Translations under genes and position numbers: made by a program | Source: CANDOC01 sp965261725 | Lineage (GTDB): Bacteria; Pseudomonadota; Gammaproteobacteria; Pseudomonadales; Endozoicomonadaceae | Direction: 5' to 3' | DNA: 64,000 bases | Assembly (NCBI GenBank): GCA_965261725.1 | Contig: CBDHDU010000044.1 | Location: 558,001-622,000 of the forward strand | Notes under the pieces: generated by a model | Seen by the model: the letters and a program-made list of their open reading frames with translations, nothing else | What the model was told of the DNA's origin: nothing | Database searches by the model: none | Shown: piece by piece, positions 53,845 to 62,198 of the stretch | How the letters are laid out: each line of letters opens with the position of its first letter | Position numbering within the stretch: the first letter of the stretch is position 1

Positions 53845-54396
53845 GGACCCCCCGAATTAATCGGAACAATCGTGTTTAATTAGTCTGAATAGTTTGTGTG
53901 TGCTGTAGTTGATTAGGTGTTGGCTTGAATGCTGTGGGTTTAAATCTTATTCCTTTGTTGTTTGATAGATATTGATATTTTCTGTTTGCATGTGAGCTGC
54001 AATCCTACGTAATTTGTAAATTGTGACATTGCCATATATCAATTTGTGCGTAATTGACCTAGGCGTTTATGTGTTTTCATGTTTTGTCTGGGCATGATTA
54101 CGTAATAGTCTTCTTTGTTTTTAAAATTAATTAATTCAATTCAAAACTATTTAAGTTTTTATGTTTTTTAAAATCGTTAGTGGTTTAATTGAATTGATGA
54201 ATAACTATTTATTATTTTTCATGTTTTATATGAAACAGCCATAAAGACTGAATTCTGTTTACACGAAAAGCTGAAAATGCTGTAAACTTCCAGTTAGTGT
54301 AATTTTCAGACAGACAAACAGATTTTTTGCGATCTAAGGGTTTTCCGTGGGTTGCGTCTTCAGGGTTAAGCGGGTAAATTACGCCACATCAAACGA
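53845..54396. other. 552-base AT-rich region before sstT and tRNA-Pro
   Basis: No gene was found between sstT and the tRNA. The stretch 53,880-54,330 is clearly more AT-rich than its flanks. It includes the palindrome ATTACGTAAT (54097-54106) and several AATTGA/TTAATT words. It may hold the regulated sstT promoter. The tRNA promoter is listed separately. Confidence 0.5.
54352..54380 (+). promoter_or_regulatory. Predicted promoter of tRNA-Pro
   Basis: TTGCGT (54352-54357), a 17-base spacer and TAAATT (54375-54380) are followed by a GC-rich discriminator (ACGCCAC) as at stable RNA promoters. The tRNA begins 16 bases later. Confidence 0.5.
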
Positions 54397-54473
54397 CGGG
54401 GTATAGCGCAGTCTGGTAGCGCGCCTGCTTTGGGAGCAGGATGTCGGGAGTTCGAATCTCTCTACCCCGACCA
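54397..54473 (+). tRNA. tRNA-Pro (anticodon UGG)
   Basis: This 77-base cloverleaf has acceptor stem CGGGGTA paired with TACCCCG. The anticodon stem CCTGC/GCAGG bears the loop TTTGGGA, so the anticodon is TGG. The TpsiC arm GGGAGTTCGAATCTC, discriminator A and encoded CCA are present. A T run follows and may terminate it. Confidence 0.97.
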
Positions 54474-54615
54474 TTTTTCTTTTCTTTATTTCAAATCTTC
54501 TGCTTTTTATCTTCTCTGGTTGCTCGGGCATTCAGCGTTTTTGCGTTTCAGCTTTAAATTCACAGCAACTAGCCCCATCTACAGTATCATCCAATGGTTT
54601 ACGTGATGATGCCTC

Positions 54616-55059
54616 ATGACAGCACCTGTCCAGATTTCCTGTCCTAACTGTATGACTGCCAACCGTGTACCGGCCGACCGGCTGGGAGATGGCCCCAAGT
54701 GTGGCAAATGCCGCAGGGTTTTGTTTGATGGCAAGCCTGTTGATCTCAATGCAGGTAATTTCAAACGCTTTATCAGCCAGACAGACATACCGGTTATTGT
54801 TGATTTCTGGGCGCCCTGGTGTGGTCCCTGCAAAGCGATGGCACCTGCCTTTGCACAGACGGCCAGAGAGCTGGAACCGGGAGTCAGGCTGGCAAAGTTG
54901 GATACGCAGGCTCACCAGCAACCGGCGATGCAATACAATATTCGCAGTATTCCGACCATGATTGCGTTTTATAGAGGCAAGGAAGTTGATCGGTTGACCG
55001 GTGCACTGCCCGCACAAAAGCTGAAACAGTGGATTAAGCAGGTTGCTAAGAAAAGATAA
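54616..55059 (+). CDS. trxC: Thioredoxin 2 (zinc-binding)
   Basis: TrxC is a cytoplasmic thioredoxin induced by oxidative stress. The N-terminal zinc finger is formed by ISCPNCMTANRVP (Cys9, Cys12) and GPKCGKCRRV (Cys29, Cys32). The thioredoxin domain has VIVDFWAPWCGPCKAMAP with Cys69 and Cys72. The cis-proline motif IRSIPTMIAFYRGKEVDRLTG is intact. At 147 residues it is close to E. coli TrxC (139). It is convergent with a DUF190 gene across a shared terminator. Confidence 0.96.
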   Translation: MTAPVQISCPNCMTANRVPADRLGDGPKCGKCRRVLFDGKPVDLNAGNFKRFISQTDIPVIVDFWAPWCGPCKAMAPAFAQTARELEPGVRLAKLDTQAHQQPAMQYNIRSIPTMIAFYRGKEVDRLTGALPAQKLKQWIKQVAKKR

Positions 55060-55068
55060 CCATCTTTT

Positions 55069-55099
55069 TGAGGAGCAGCTTTGAATAGCTGGCTCCTCA
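55069..55099. terminator. Terminator between trxC and the DUF190 gene
   Basis: TGAGGAGC-AGCT (55069-55080) pairs with AGCTGGCTCCTCA (55087-55099), one unpaired base, 6-base loop. It overlaps the DUF190 stop. Confidence 0.65.
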
Positions 55100-55417
55100 G
55101 TCAAAATCTTCACTCATACCGAATTCCACCGGTACCTTGAAGTAAAACAGATTCAAGCCTTCACGCCGGAGCAGGGCAAAAAAAGATCTGACTTCATCTT
55201 CAGAAACAATCATCTCGACTTCTACAGGCTGTTTGCTTCGCTCCATGAAGTGGTTTGTATGAATAACCCGGCTGTGACCAAAACCTTCACTGGCAACAAT
55301 TGCTGTTGCACCGCGAAACCCCATGCTGCGGGCTTTTTTAACCAGCCAGTCAGCCAGAGGGAGTCCTTTATGCTGATGATCCTGACGGGTAAAGAAGGTG
55401 AGTTGAAAACCTTGCAT
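55097..55417 (-). CDS. DUF190 (PII-like) protein
   Basis: This 106-residue protein fits the DUF190 family, which adopts a PII-like ferredoxin fold and is found near transporters and camphor-resistance genes. Features are GFQLTFFTRQDHQHKGLPLADWLVKKA, GFRGATAIVASEGFGHSRVIHTNHFMER, then PVEVEMIVSEDEVRSFFALL and FYFKVPVEFG. The function is unknown; PII-like binding of nucleotides or metals is suspected for the family. Confidence 0.85.
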   Translation of the reverse strand: MQGFQLTFFTRQDHQHKGLPLADWLVKKARSMGFRGATAIVASEGFGHSRVIHTNHFMERSKQPVEVEMIVSEDEVRSFFALLRREGLNLFYFKVPVEFGMSEDFD

Positions 55418-55584
55418 TGACTGACCTCATGCACGATTCCGATTGAAGACCTCATAAAGGCATATGATCATTTCACTGAGCGTGGGTTTAGCCGATAAAT
55501 AGCTTAAGCACCGCAGGGAGCGTGCTTTCAGAACTCTAGATATAAAGTCATGAAATTGCAGCCATCAGGTTCATGGAGGAACCG

Positions 55585-57657
55585 ATGAAAAGCAAATGTC
55601 AGGCTGTTACTCCTCTCACCATGACGGTTCTTGGTGCCCTGTTTGCCTTGCGGGCGGAAGCGATTGGCCTGCAGGTTATCTCTGACAGCATTACCCGTGT
55701 CAGTACGACTCAGGAACTGGATGCGGGTATTGATGTTCAGGCTTCTATTCCGGGGCTGGATATCCGGCATAACGTCACTGCTGGCGGCGTGCTGGTATCC
55801 GGGCGTATTGCCAGTGCCATTGGCCCGGCGTTGTTGATTGGTGATGGGGTTCAGGTCACTTCAAACGTCAACCCGGCTATGAGGATTACGGGTGAAGTGA
55901 TTGGCCAGATACTGAATCAGAATGGCCAGCTTAGTAGTACGGCGGCCAATGCTGTTGCCATTGATTTCCGTAATGCGACGGGTAACTCAAAGCTGGATTA
56001 TGTTCAGACCGGAAATGCAGCAGTAACAACCGGTTCTATTCTGGGCCGTGAAGGTTCCGGAGATAAGGCCTCTTTCCTCGGTGGAAACTTTACTGGTGAG
56101 CAACTGGTTGTTGATGCGCTGGAGGTAAGCACCGCTGTTGATACTGTGAGGGTGACAGGAGCTGATGGACTGACTTTACCAAAAGATACCACGGTGATTT
56201 ATGCCGGAGACCACAATACGCCTGCAGACCCACTGATTAATGTGACCAATACATTAACGGCTAACCCGGATACTGTCATTGCTGCTAAAGCTGCTGATAT
56301 TGTTTCTCAGCAGGCAATTAATAACGTCGGTAATAAAACGGTAGTCGTTGCCAGAGCCAACAATATTGTGGGTGATAATAATATTCAGGTGCAGTCCGCT
56401 TCTGTCCTGCTGAATGCCACCAAGAATACGGTAGGTAATGAACTAAGAATCGTGCTGACATCAAAAACAGTTGATGTGATATACGGCGATGTTGTTCAGG
56501 CAGGCGCCTCAGCCAATCAGGCAAAAGCCTATACCAAAGCTTATGATGCAGTTATGGTGGCAGGCACAGGAAGCCTGTCAGACAAAGCATTTACCACATT
56601 AAATGTTGATAGCCAGTCTGTTGCCAGTGTGGCGGCAGCGGTGGCACCGGATGATTCTAATGCCGTTGCCCAGCTCAGCCTGAATGTAGGGCAGCTGGCA
56701 ACGGGCAATATATCCCGACACCTTGGCGAAGGGCAGAGCTTATATGCTTACTATCAGCCCAAATCCTATTACTACTCGAAGTGGAAGAAACAGAAAGAGC
56801 AGGAGGAGGATGAATATGGTGACCGCTATGACCCTGAGCTGGGTGGAGTCTGGGGGCGTTTGCTGGGAAGCCGGGGAGAGAAGGATAGCCATAATGGATT
56901 CTCAGGTTACAAGACCAACATCAAAGGGCTGACGCTGGGAGCGGATACCGGTTTTGGTCGCGACAAAATAATCGGTGGTGCACTGACATATGCTGTATCA
57001 GACCTGAACAATGACCAGCCGGGAAGAAGCACAGAAACCACCAGTTACCTTGGCACTCTCTATGGTGGACTGAATACCCATTATGGATTTGCCAATGCCA
57101 TGCTGACATACGGGGTTGGTAACCATCGCAGCCGTAAGCGAATAGGTGGGGAAAAGATGACTGGTGACTACAACTCCCATCAGTGGGGTTTGAATTTCCA
57201 GACCGGTATGAATGTACATCTGAGCGAGACATGGTCTTTACGTCCGCTGGCAGAATTAAACTGGCAAACTGTGAAGTTTAATAAATATAAAGAAAAAGGC
57301 AGTACCGGGCTGGAGCAGGAGATCAAACAGGATCAGTACTCGGTTTTGGAGACCGGTGCCGGGTTTGATCTGAAAGGCGATATGGCAGTTGGTGATGGTG
57401 TCCTGATACCTTCGGTAAAATTGATGGGCTGGTATAACTTTATTAATGATAAGGCTGATGTTGATGCACGTTATCTGGTGGGTGGCGGTGCTTACTCATT
57501 AACCGGTCCCCGCCGTCAGCGCTGGCGTTACCAGGCAGGTGTGGGGGTGGATTATATTGTGGATGATCAGGTGAGTGTGGAGTTTGATTATTCGCATGAC
57601 TGGGCTTCGGGTTTTAAAAGCGACAGTGTTAGTTTGAAGTTGCGATATGATTTTTAG
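55585..57657 (+). CDS. Autotransporter (type V secreted) protein
   Basis: The ATG at 55585 follows the GGAGGA ribosome site at 55574-55580; the open frame from 55573 would include that site, so it was shortened. The 690-residue protein has a signal peptide (MTVLGALFALRAEA region). A passenger of about 390 residues is rich in short strands and NxTG/VTS repeats, without enzyme motifs. The C-terminal autotransporter barrel starts near residue 405 (GGVWGRLLGSRGEKDSHNGF, GLTLGADTGFGRDKIIGG). It ends in SVSLKLRYDF with the terminal Phe for BAM insertion. The linker holds a charged stretch (KWKKQKEQEEDEYGDRYD). It is probably a surface adhesin; no autocatalytic site was seen. Confidence 0.85.
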   Translation: MKSKCQAVTPLTMTVLGALFALRAEAIGLQVISDSITRVSTTQELDAGIDVQASIPGLDIRHNVTAGGVLVSGRIASAIGPALLIGDGVQVTSNVNPAMRITGEVIGQILNQNGQLSSTAANAVAIDFRNATGNSKLDYVQTGNAAVTTGSILGREGSGDKASFLGGNFTGEQLVVDALEVSTAVDTVRVTGADGLTLPKDTTVIYAGDHNTPADPLINVTNTLTANPDTVIAAKAADIVSQQAINNVGNKTVVVARANNIVGDNNIQVQSASVLLNATKNTVGNELRIVLTSKTVDVIYGDVVQAGASANQAKAYTKAYDAVMVAGTGSLSDKAFTTLNVDSQSVASVAAAVAPDDSNAVAQLSLNVGQLATGNISRHLGEGQSLYAYYQPKSYYYSKWKKQKEQEEDEYGDRYDPELGGVWGRLLGSRGEKDSHNGFSGYKTNIKGLTLGADTGFGRDKIIGGALTYAVSDLNNDQPGRSTETTSYLGTLYGGLNTHYGFANAMLTYGVGNHRSRKRIGGEKMTGDYNSHQWGLNFQTGMNVHLSETWSLRPLAELNWQTVKFNKYKEKGSTGLEQEIKQDQYSVLETGAGFDLKGDMAVGDGVLIPSVKLMGWYNFINDKADVDARYLVGGGAYSLTGPRRQRWRYQAGVGVDYIVDDQVSVEFDYSHDWASGFKSDSVSLKLRYDF

Positions 57658-57727
57658 CTGTTCAGTATCTGCATTTAGCTGAATAAATTACAGGTACTGA
57701 ACAAGGCTCTGGATGTAATGCGGGTAC

Positions 57728-59185
57728 TTATAAGGATGGCGGTAGTGCCGCTGTGCGCAGAGTAAAGCAGTCAAGCCCAATATTCTTCAATAGTTGTATT
57801 ATATACTTAACAGCATCTTCTTTATATTCGAATCTGCAAGGCGAGAGAATATGGTCGATAACATAGGCTGCACTTAGAGAACCCAGATCGTCACTAAAGT
57901 ACAGGTATATGCTATACACTTCTTCAACAATAACAAATTCAGCCAAATATCCTATGCCAATCTTCATTTCGACCAAATCTTTACCCGTATCAGTGATTTT
58001 TTCTAGCATGTCATGAGCGCTTGTATTGGCAGTTGTTATTTTGGTTTCTTCAGGCTCCGGAACCCCCGAACGTTTTGATGCCTGACGATTAAGAATAGAG
58101 CACAAGCCTTGCAGGTTGCTGAAAAGCTCCGGGTATTCCGAGTATTTAGAATCAACCAGTAATCTGCATGTATCTTCGAGTAATATATCGGGTAAAAGCC
58201 CCGTGTGTGAACGCTTTGCTAATTCGACACAGTTTGGAAAATATAATCGAAAACCAGGGCAAGTATCTTTTAGTTTTAGGCCGCTAATAAGACCGGCTTC
58301 ACGCCAGCAGTCCCTGAAAGCCCGAACCCCTGTTTGAGTAATAACAAAAAAAGCGTAACTCTCTATCAGCTTTGAGTACATAGTCTGACATTGCTTTTCT
58401 TCTTTATCTACTTCACTCGCTTGTGCCGTAGAATGGAGGTAGTCAGCACCCGATTCACCAAATGTACTGTTAACAGTGTCGATATCTTCACTCGCAGCAT
58501 CCTGCACTCTGCCGGATACAATTCTTTGAAGCACCTGACGACATACCGCCATATTTGCCAGATACTCTCGAGATGCTTCTCTGGCCTGTTGTGCAGCGGT
58601 ATCCACAGTTGCTGGATTAGTTGGTGCATGAGCTCCAACAAAACCATTTTGGCTGGCAAACCGAGGGGAACAGGTTTGGATGGAAAAAGTCTGTGCTTTC
58701 ATGCCCGAGTGTCGGTCACAAAGTCGCATAATATCCTGCTGTAGTTTAGCCAGTTCTCCAAGGGAAACATAGACGCCACTGCCTGCAGCTTCACAGGAAT
58801 CTGGCAGTGTTAATGTGGACAGATGCTCTGAATGTATAGCTGTGCTGATATAGTCGGAATAAGACAGGGAGCTATATGCAGGAGGTGCTGTTGTTGGACC
58901 GCTGAGGTCATCATCGCTGTCATAGCTATCAGTATCGGATGTTGAGTCGTGAGCCGTGGAAGATGGCAATGATGAAAAGGGTTTTGCTTCAATAAATTCT
59001 TGGTCGCAGTATGCACATTTGATTGATATTCCTGGTACAACGTCACTGTTTACATCTGCAGCATTAAGCTGATATGCCCTCAGACAAGCAGAGCAAACTG
59101 CTGCTTCAGAAAAATTAAACAGGAGTAAAAAAGAAGACACTAATGATATCAAAAGTATATTATGGAAATATTTATTCGGTTTCAC
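57728..59185 (-). CDS. Secreted zinc-ribbon protein with PPAY motif and possible MIF4G-like end
   Basis: This 485-residue protein has a signal peptide (ILLISLVSSFLLLFNFSEAA). Directly after it comes a CSAC...CAYC zinc-ribbon-like pair (Cys31, Cys34, Cys57, Cys60). An acidic serine-rich linker follows (DSTSDTDSYDSDDD), then PTTAPPAYSSLSYS, containing a PPxY motif of the kind bound by WW domains. The rest is helical. The C-terminal part GIGYLAEFVIVEEVYSIYL, ILSPCRFEYKEDAVKYIIQLLKNIG resembles the last helices of eIF4G-type MIF4G domains, but this is tentative. Composition is AT-rich, like the other eukaryote-like genes here. It is likely exported and possibly host-directed. Confidence 0.6.
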   Translation of the reverse strand: MKPNKYFHNILLISLVSSFLLLFNFSEAAVCSACLRAYQLNAADVNSDVVPGISIKCAYCDQEFIEAKPFSSLPSSTAHDSTSDTDSYDSDDDLSGPTTAPPAYSSLSYSDYISTAIHSEHLSTLTLPDSCEAAGSGVYVSLGELAKLQQDIMRLCDRHSGMKAQTFSIQTCSPRFASQNGFVGAHAPTNPATVDTAAQQAREASREYLANMAVCRQVLQRIVSGRVQDAASEDIDTVNSTFGESGADYLHSTAQASEVDKEEKQCQTMYSKLIESYAFFVITQTGVRAFRDCWREAGLISGLKLKDTCPGFRLYFPNCVELAKRSHTGLLPDILLEDTCRLLVDSKYSEYPELFSNLQGLCSILNRQASKRSGVPEPEETKITTANTSAHDMLEKITDTGKDLVEMKIGIGYLAEFVIVEEVYSIYLYFSDDLGSLSAAYVIDHILSPCRFEYKEDAVKYIIQLLKNIGLDCFTLRTAALPPSL

Positions 59186-59395
59186 CTTGATTCTCCTTTT
59201 GTTATCTGATGTATGGCGGGATTGAATTATAGGCTGTGCTTTTGATGCTGCTGTTTTATTTTTTAGATTTAATAATGAGCGCGCAAAATATGAAAAATAT
59301 TCAGGATATTAAATTCAGTTGAATATTAGAATGACGTAAACAAAGAATGAAACTAGGATTCAATATACAATTTGTCCTGCGGAAATGTCTCATTT

Positions 59396-60181
59396 ATGTC
59401 ATTACTGAAGTCAACGTTATCAAAGCGCTGTACTCTTCCGACTGTCAGGCAATATTTTGAGCCTGAATCCAGCACTTTTTCGTATCTGGTAACCGAGTCG
59501 GTACATGGCTGGGTGTTATTAATTGACCCAGTTCTTAATCGGGTTGAGGAATATCTGGCACTGCTACAGCAGCAGGAGTTAAAGCTGTGTGGCGTGCTGG
59601 ATACCCATATCCACGCCGACCATATCACCGGCAGCGGCAAGCTTTATGATCTGACCGGTTGTGATGTGGTTATGGGGGAACACTCAAAAGCCGAAGGTGT
59701 TACCCGCCTGCTGAAGCATGGGGAAGTTTATTATTGCGGTCGCCTGGGGCTGACTTGTTTGCATACGCCAGGTCATACAGAAGAATCCTGCGTTTATATG
59801 CTGGCTCATGAAGGTCAGACTTGCCTGTTTACCGGTGACACTTTGCTGATTCGCAGTACCGGACGTACTGACTTTCAGGGAGGGGATGCCGCTACGCAGT
59901 ATCACAGCCTGTTTGATATTTTGTTGCAGTTGCCGGAAGAAACACTGGTATATCCAGGGCACGACTATCATGGTCGCAGTGTCAGCACACTGGCTGAAGA
60001 AAAAAATCATAATCCACGGTTACAGGTTGCCAGTAAAGAAGAATACGTCGTATTAATGAATAGTCTTAACCTGTCACCACCTGCCATGATCGACAAAGCG
60101 GTACCAATGAATATGCTGGGTGGCCGAGAGAGCCATGTCGTGGAAACTGACTGTCAGCTACTGGCAACCAGCAGAGACTGA
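59396..60181 (+). CDS. Persulfide dioxygenase-like metallo-beta-lactamase hydrolase (ETHE1 type)
   Basis: The frame opens at TTG 59372, but the ATG at 59396 (MSLLKSTL) is the better start. The 261-residue MBL-fold protein has the ETHE1 order: LRQYFEPESSTFSYLVT-type N-terminus, DTHIHADHITGSGKL (HxHxDH), HTPGHTEESCVYML, FTGDTLLIRSTGRTDFQGGDA and LVYPGHDYHGR. The motif GDTLLIRSTGRTDFQGG is typical of mononuclear-iron persulfide dioxygenases, which oxidise glutathione persulfide to sulfite. It faces three convergent DsrE-like genes, which supports a role in persulfide handling. Confidence 0.88.
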   Translation: MSLLKSTLSKRCTLPTVRQYFEPESSTFSYLVTESVHGWVLLIDPVLNRVEEYLALLQQQELKLCGVLDTHIHADHITGSGKLYDLTGCDVVMGEHSKAEGVTRLLKHGEVYYCGRLGLTCLHTPGHTEESCVYMLAHEGQTCLFTGDTLLIRSTGRTDFQGGDAATQYHSLFDILLQLPEETLVYPGHDYHGRSVSTLAEEKNHNPRLQVASKEEYVVLMNSLNLSPPAMIDKAVPMNMLGGRESHVVETDCQLLATSRD

Positions 60182-60214
60182 CAGTCATTAATAGCCGCGC
60201 TTTTCTGCCTGACA

Positions 60215-60595
60215 TTACCAGTGCCAGACTTGCTGATAATGATCCAGCGTCTGTGCCAGTTGGTTGCGGTGGATAATATGCAGGCCGTCGAGCAGGTCAC
60301 TGGGTTCGATGCCCCTGTCAGTCAGGTCTTCCTGCAAAATATAAACCGTGGTTTCTTTTTCCAGCATCCGTTGCAAATCGCCCGCAATATCGGGTGGCTG
60401 GGTCTGGGGCAGATTGCCGATGGTTAATCCACCTGCATTCTGGTCTTTGATGCCATAATTGACGGCATTGCCCTGCAACAGCACATCAATATCCGCTCCG
60501 GCATTGCGCATGGCCTGCGTCAGCCAGAGGATGGTGTCGTCCTGTTCTTCCAGCGTAGCCCGGTAGGCAGTTTCAACAATATTCAATACTTTCAT
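60215..60595 (-). CDS. DsrE-family protein
   Basis: This 126-residue protein with the DsrE fold has MKVLNIVETAYRATLEEQDDTILWLTQAMRNAGADIDVLLQGNAVNYG. LEKETTVYILQEDLTDRGIEPSDLLDGLHIIHRNQLAQ follows, and it ends VWHW. There is no cysteine in the active loop, so it may be structural or a heteromer partner of the next DsrE gene. Third gene of a three-gene DsrE set on this strand. Confidence 0.85.
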   Translation of the reverse strand: MKVLNIVETAYRATLEEQDDTILWLTQAMRNAGADIDVLLQGNAVNYGIKDQNAGGLTIGNLPQTQPPDIAGDLQRMLEKETTVYILQEDLTDRGIEPSDLLDGLHIIHRNQLAQTLDHYQQVWHW

Positions 60596-60612
60596 TGCGT
60601 TACCTTTCAGCC

Positions 60613-61029
60613 TTAGCGGGTTGGAATGACCATTGTGTTATCTGCTGTTTTGGCAAACTCCCAGAAATCGGCCGGTGTGCCACGGCGGGTGCAGTCAATA
60701 GCTTCGTTCATGCCGCGCTCATCAACACACAGGCCACAGTTAACCCAGTCCAGACTACCGCCGTTCTGTTCGGCTGTAGTTTTCAATGCGCTAATCCATT
60801 TACGTGGTAGTGGGTGATTTTCTTCTTCAGCATCGCGGCCGTGAACAGCATTGGGGTGGGCTTGCTGATGCCTGAAAGGTAAGCCGACAGCACCTTCATA
60901 AGCAAAGACTTTCAGGTGGTAACCGCGTTGTGCGACAATATCCAGTAGCCTGAATGCAGTTGTTGTGCGGGCATTTTCAAAGGGCGCATCCATCAGAGCA
61001 AAGTTCAGGGTTTTGTTTTCACTACTCAT
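60613..61029 (-). CDS. DsrE-family sulfur-transfer protein with conserved cysteines
   Basis: The start is the ATG at 61029 behind AGAGGG; the open frame to 61083 is not family-like. The 138-residue DsrE-fold protein has FALMDAPFENARTTTAFRLLDIVAQRGYHLKVFAYEGAVGL near the start. LDWVNCGLCVDERGMNEAIDCTRRGTPADF carries two cysteines in CGLC, the likely persulfide-carrying site, plus a third Cys. It reads with the other DsrE genes 14-17 bases apart, so an operon is likely. The product would move sulfur between partners, as DsrE/TusD proteins do. Confidence 0.87.
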   Translation of the reverse strand: MSSENKTLNFALMDAPFENARTTTAFRLLDIVAQRGYHLKVFAYEGAVGLPFRHQQAHPNAVHGRDAEEENHPLPRKWISALKTTAEQNGGSLDWVNCGLCVDERGMNEAIDCTRRGTPADFWEFAKTADNTMVIPTR

Positions 61030-61042
61030 TATCTGTGCCCTC

Positions 61043-61366
61043 TTAATGCCACATGACTTTATGGCCGGCGGCCATTTGGTCAATCACAGTGTCTAATGGG
61101 GCTATTTCAATTCCTTCCCCGAGATGATCTGGCTTGATTCCGCGCTCTCTGATCGAGAAATCATCCACCATTACTTTGACACCCTGCGCCGCAGCCTGAG
61201 TCAGCTGTTCGGTATACCGACATTCTCTGGCAGGTAATACGCCGTTCTGCACCAAGAATAATGTGACGCTTTTGCCTTCCTTAATAAGATCAATGGCTAA
61301 TTCATGGAAATGTGAACAACCACTTTCAAAAGGGTCTCTGGATTCAATTAACAGATAACCAGACAT
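61043..61366 (-). CDS. DsrE-family protein (TusD/DsrH-like)
   Basis: This 107-residue protein has the beta-alpha fold MSGYLLIESRDPFESGCSHFHELAIDLIKEGKSVTLFLVQNGVLPARECRYTEQL in part, GVKVMVDDFSIRERGIKPDHLG and EIAPLDTVIDQMAAGHKVMWH. The FLVQNGVLPAR motif is characteristic of DsrE/DsrH-type subunits. Cys17 and Cys49 are possible sulfur carriers. First gene of the three-gene set. Confidence 0.85.
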   Translation of the reverse strand: MSGYLLIESRDPFESGCSHFHELAIDLIKEGKSVTLFLVQNGVLPARECRYTEQLTQAAAQGVKVMVDDFSIRERGIKPDHLGEGIEIAPLDTVIDQMAAGHKVMWH

Positions 61367-61459
61367 ATGGACGTACCCTGTCAGTCATTGGAGATAATAA
61401 GGTAGTCAAAGATTGGTTAATTCGTATCAGGGGCTTTTGTGGTTAATCTATAGCGGTGA

Positions 61460-62086
61460 TCACCGGGGAATAGGATATTCCAACTTGTCTCCTGCAGTCT
61501 TGAAACCAATTTGTTTTAAATAGCCTATATGAGCCTCGCTACCTGCTGCAGACAGAAGTCGCTGTACGCCAAGTTTCTTGAAAAATTCGGTATTACTTTG
61601 AAATATAAACTGGCCAGGTTTCAAATCACGATATTCCGGCAATACAAAATCCAGCGCGACCTCCATTGTGGAACCGTCAACCTTTTGTCCGATAAATACA
61701 CCGGCCAGCGAGAGGTTTCGATGAATCATCATCGCGGTATATTGGCGATCAGGCAGGAGCTCAAAGGAAGGGAAGAAGGTAAGAATCTCTTTCTGGTGAA
61801 GCTTGAGAAACTCTTTCAGGTAGATGTCATCCGTTGAGGTTTCCAGCATCTGAAAATGGGTTTTTTCTGTATAAATCTTCCACAGGTAATAGATATTGGC
61901 AGCACAGATAAAGTAGTTAAGCAGGGCAACCGGAGTAGCGCTGATCAGAATACCGTAGGTACCAAAGCAAAATGAACCCAGCAGGTTCAGCCATCGGAGT
62001 TTGACAATAGAGCTCATGGTCAGGCTGATACCGGTAATGACAGATGCCAGATACCCGAACATTTCTAGCCAGTTGATCTCCGACAT
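61460..62086 (-). CDS. YgjV-like membrane domain fused to a GNAT acetyltransferase
   Basis: The ATG at 62086 (MSEINWLEMF) has a GGAG ribosome site; the frame extends to 62107. The 208-residue protein begins with three membrane helices (about 1-75: WLEMFGYLASVITGISLTMSS, LLGSFCFGTYGILISAT, NYFICAANIYYLWKIY), typical of the YgjV inner-membrane family. From about 90 a GNAT-type domain follows: YTAMMIHRNLSLAGVFIGQKVDGSTMEVALDFVLPEYRDLKPGQFIF and the final KKLGVQRLLSAAGSEAHIGYLKQIGFK helix. The acetyl-CoA loop is not canonical, so activity is uncertain. Confidence 0.75.
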   Translation of the reverse strand: MSEINWLEMFGYLASVITGISLTMSSIVKLRWLNLLGSFCFGTYGILISATPVALLNYFICAANIYYLWKIYTEKTHFQMLETSTDDIYLKEFLKLHQKEILTFFPSFELLPDRQYTAMMIHRNLSLAGVFIGQKVDGSTMEVALDFVLPEYRDLKPGQFIFQSNTEFFKKLGVQRLLSAAGSEAHIGYLKQIGFKTAGDKLEYPIPR

Positions 62087-62198
62087 GGCTTTGACTCCAG
62101 ACGACAATGAACTTTTAGTGAATGGGCAACTTTACAGAAAGGGGCTCTGAACAGCGATCTTTTTTGACAGCTGTTCAGAGGAACCTGACAGTAGCGGA

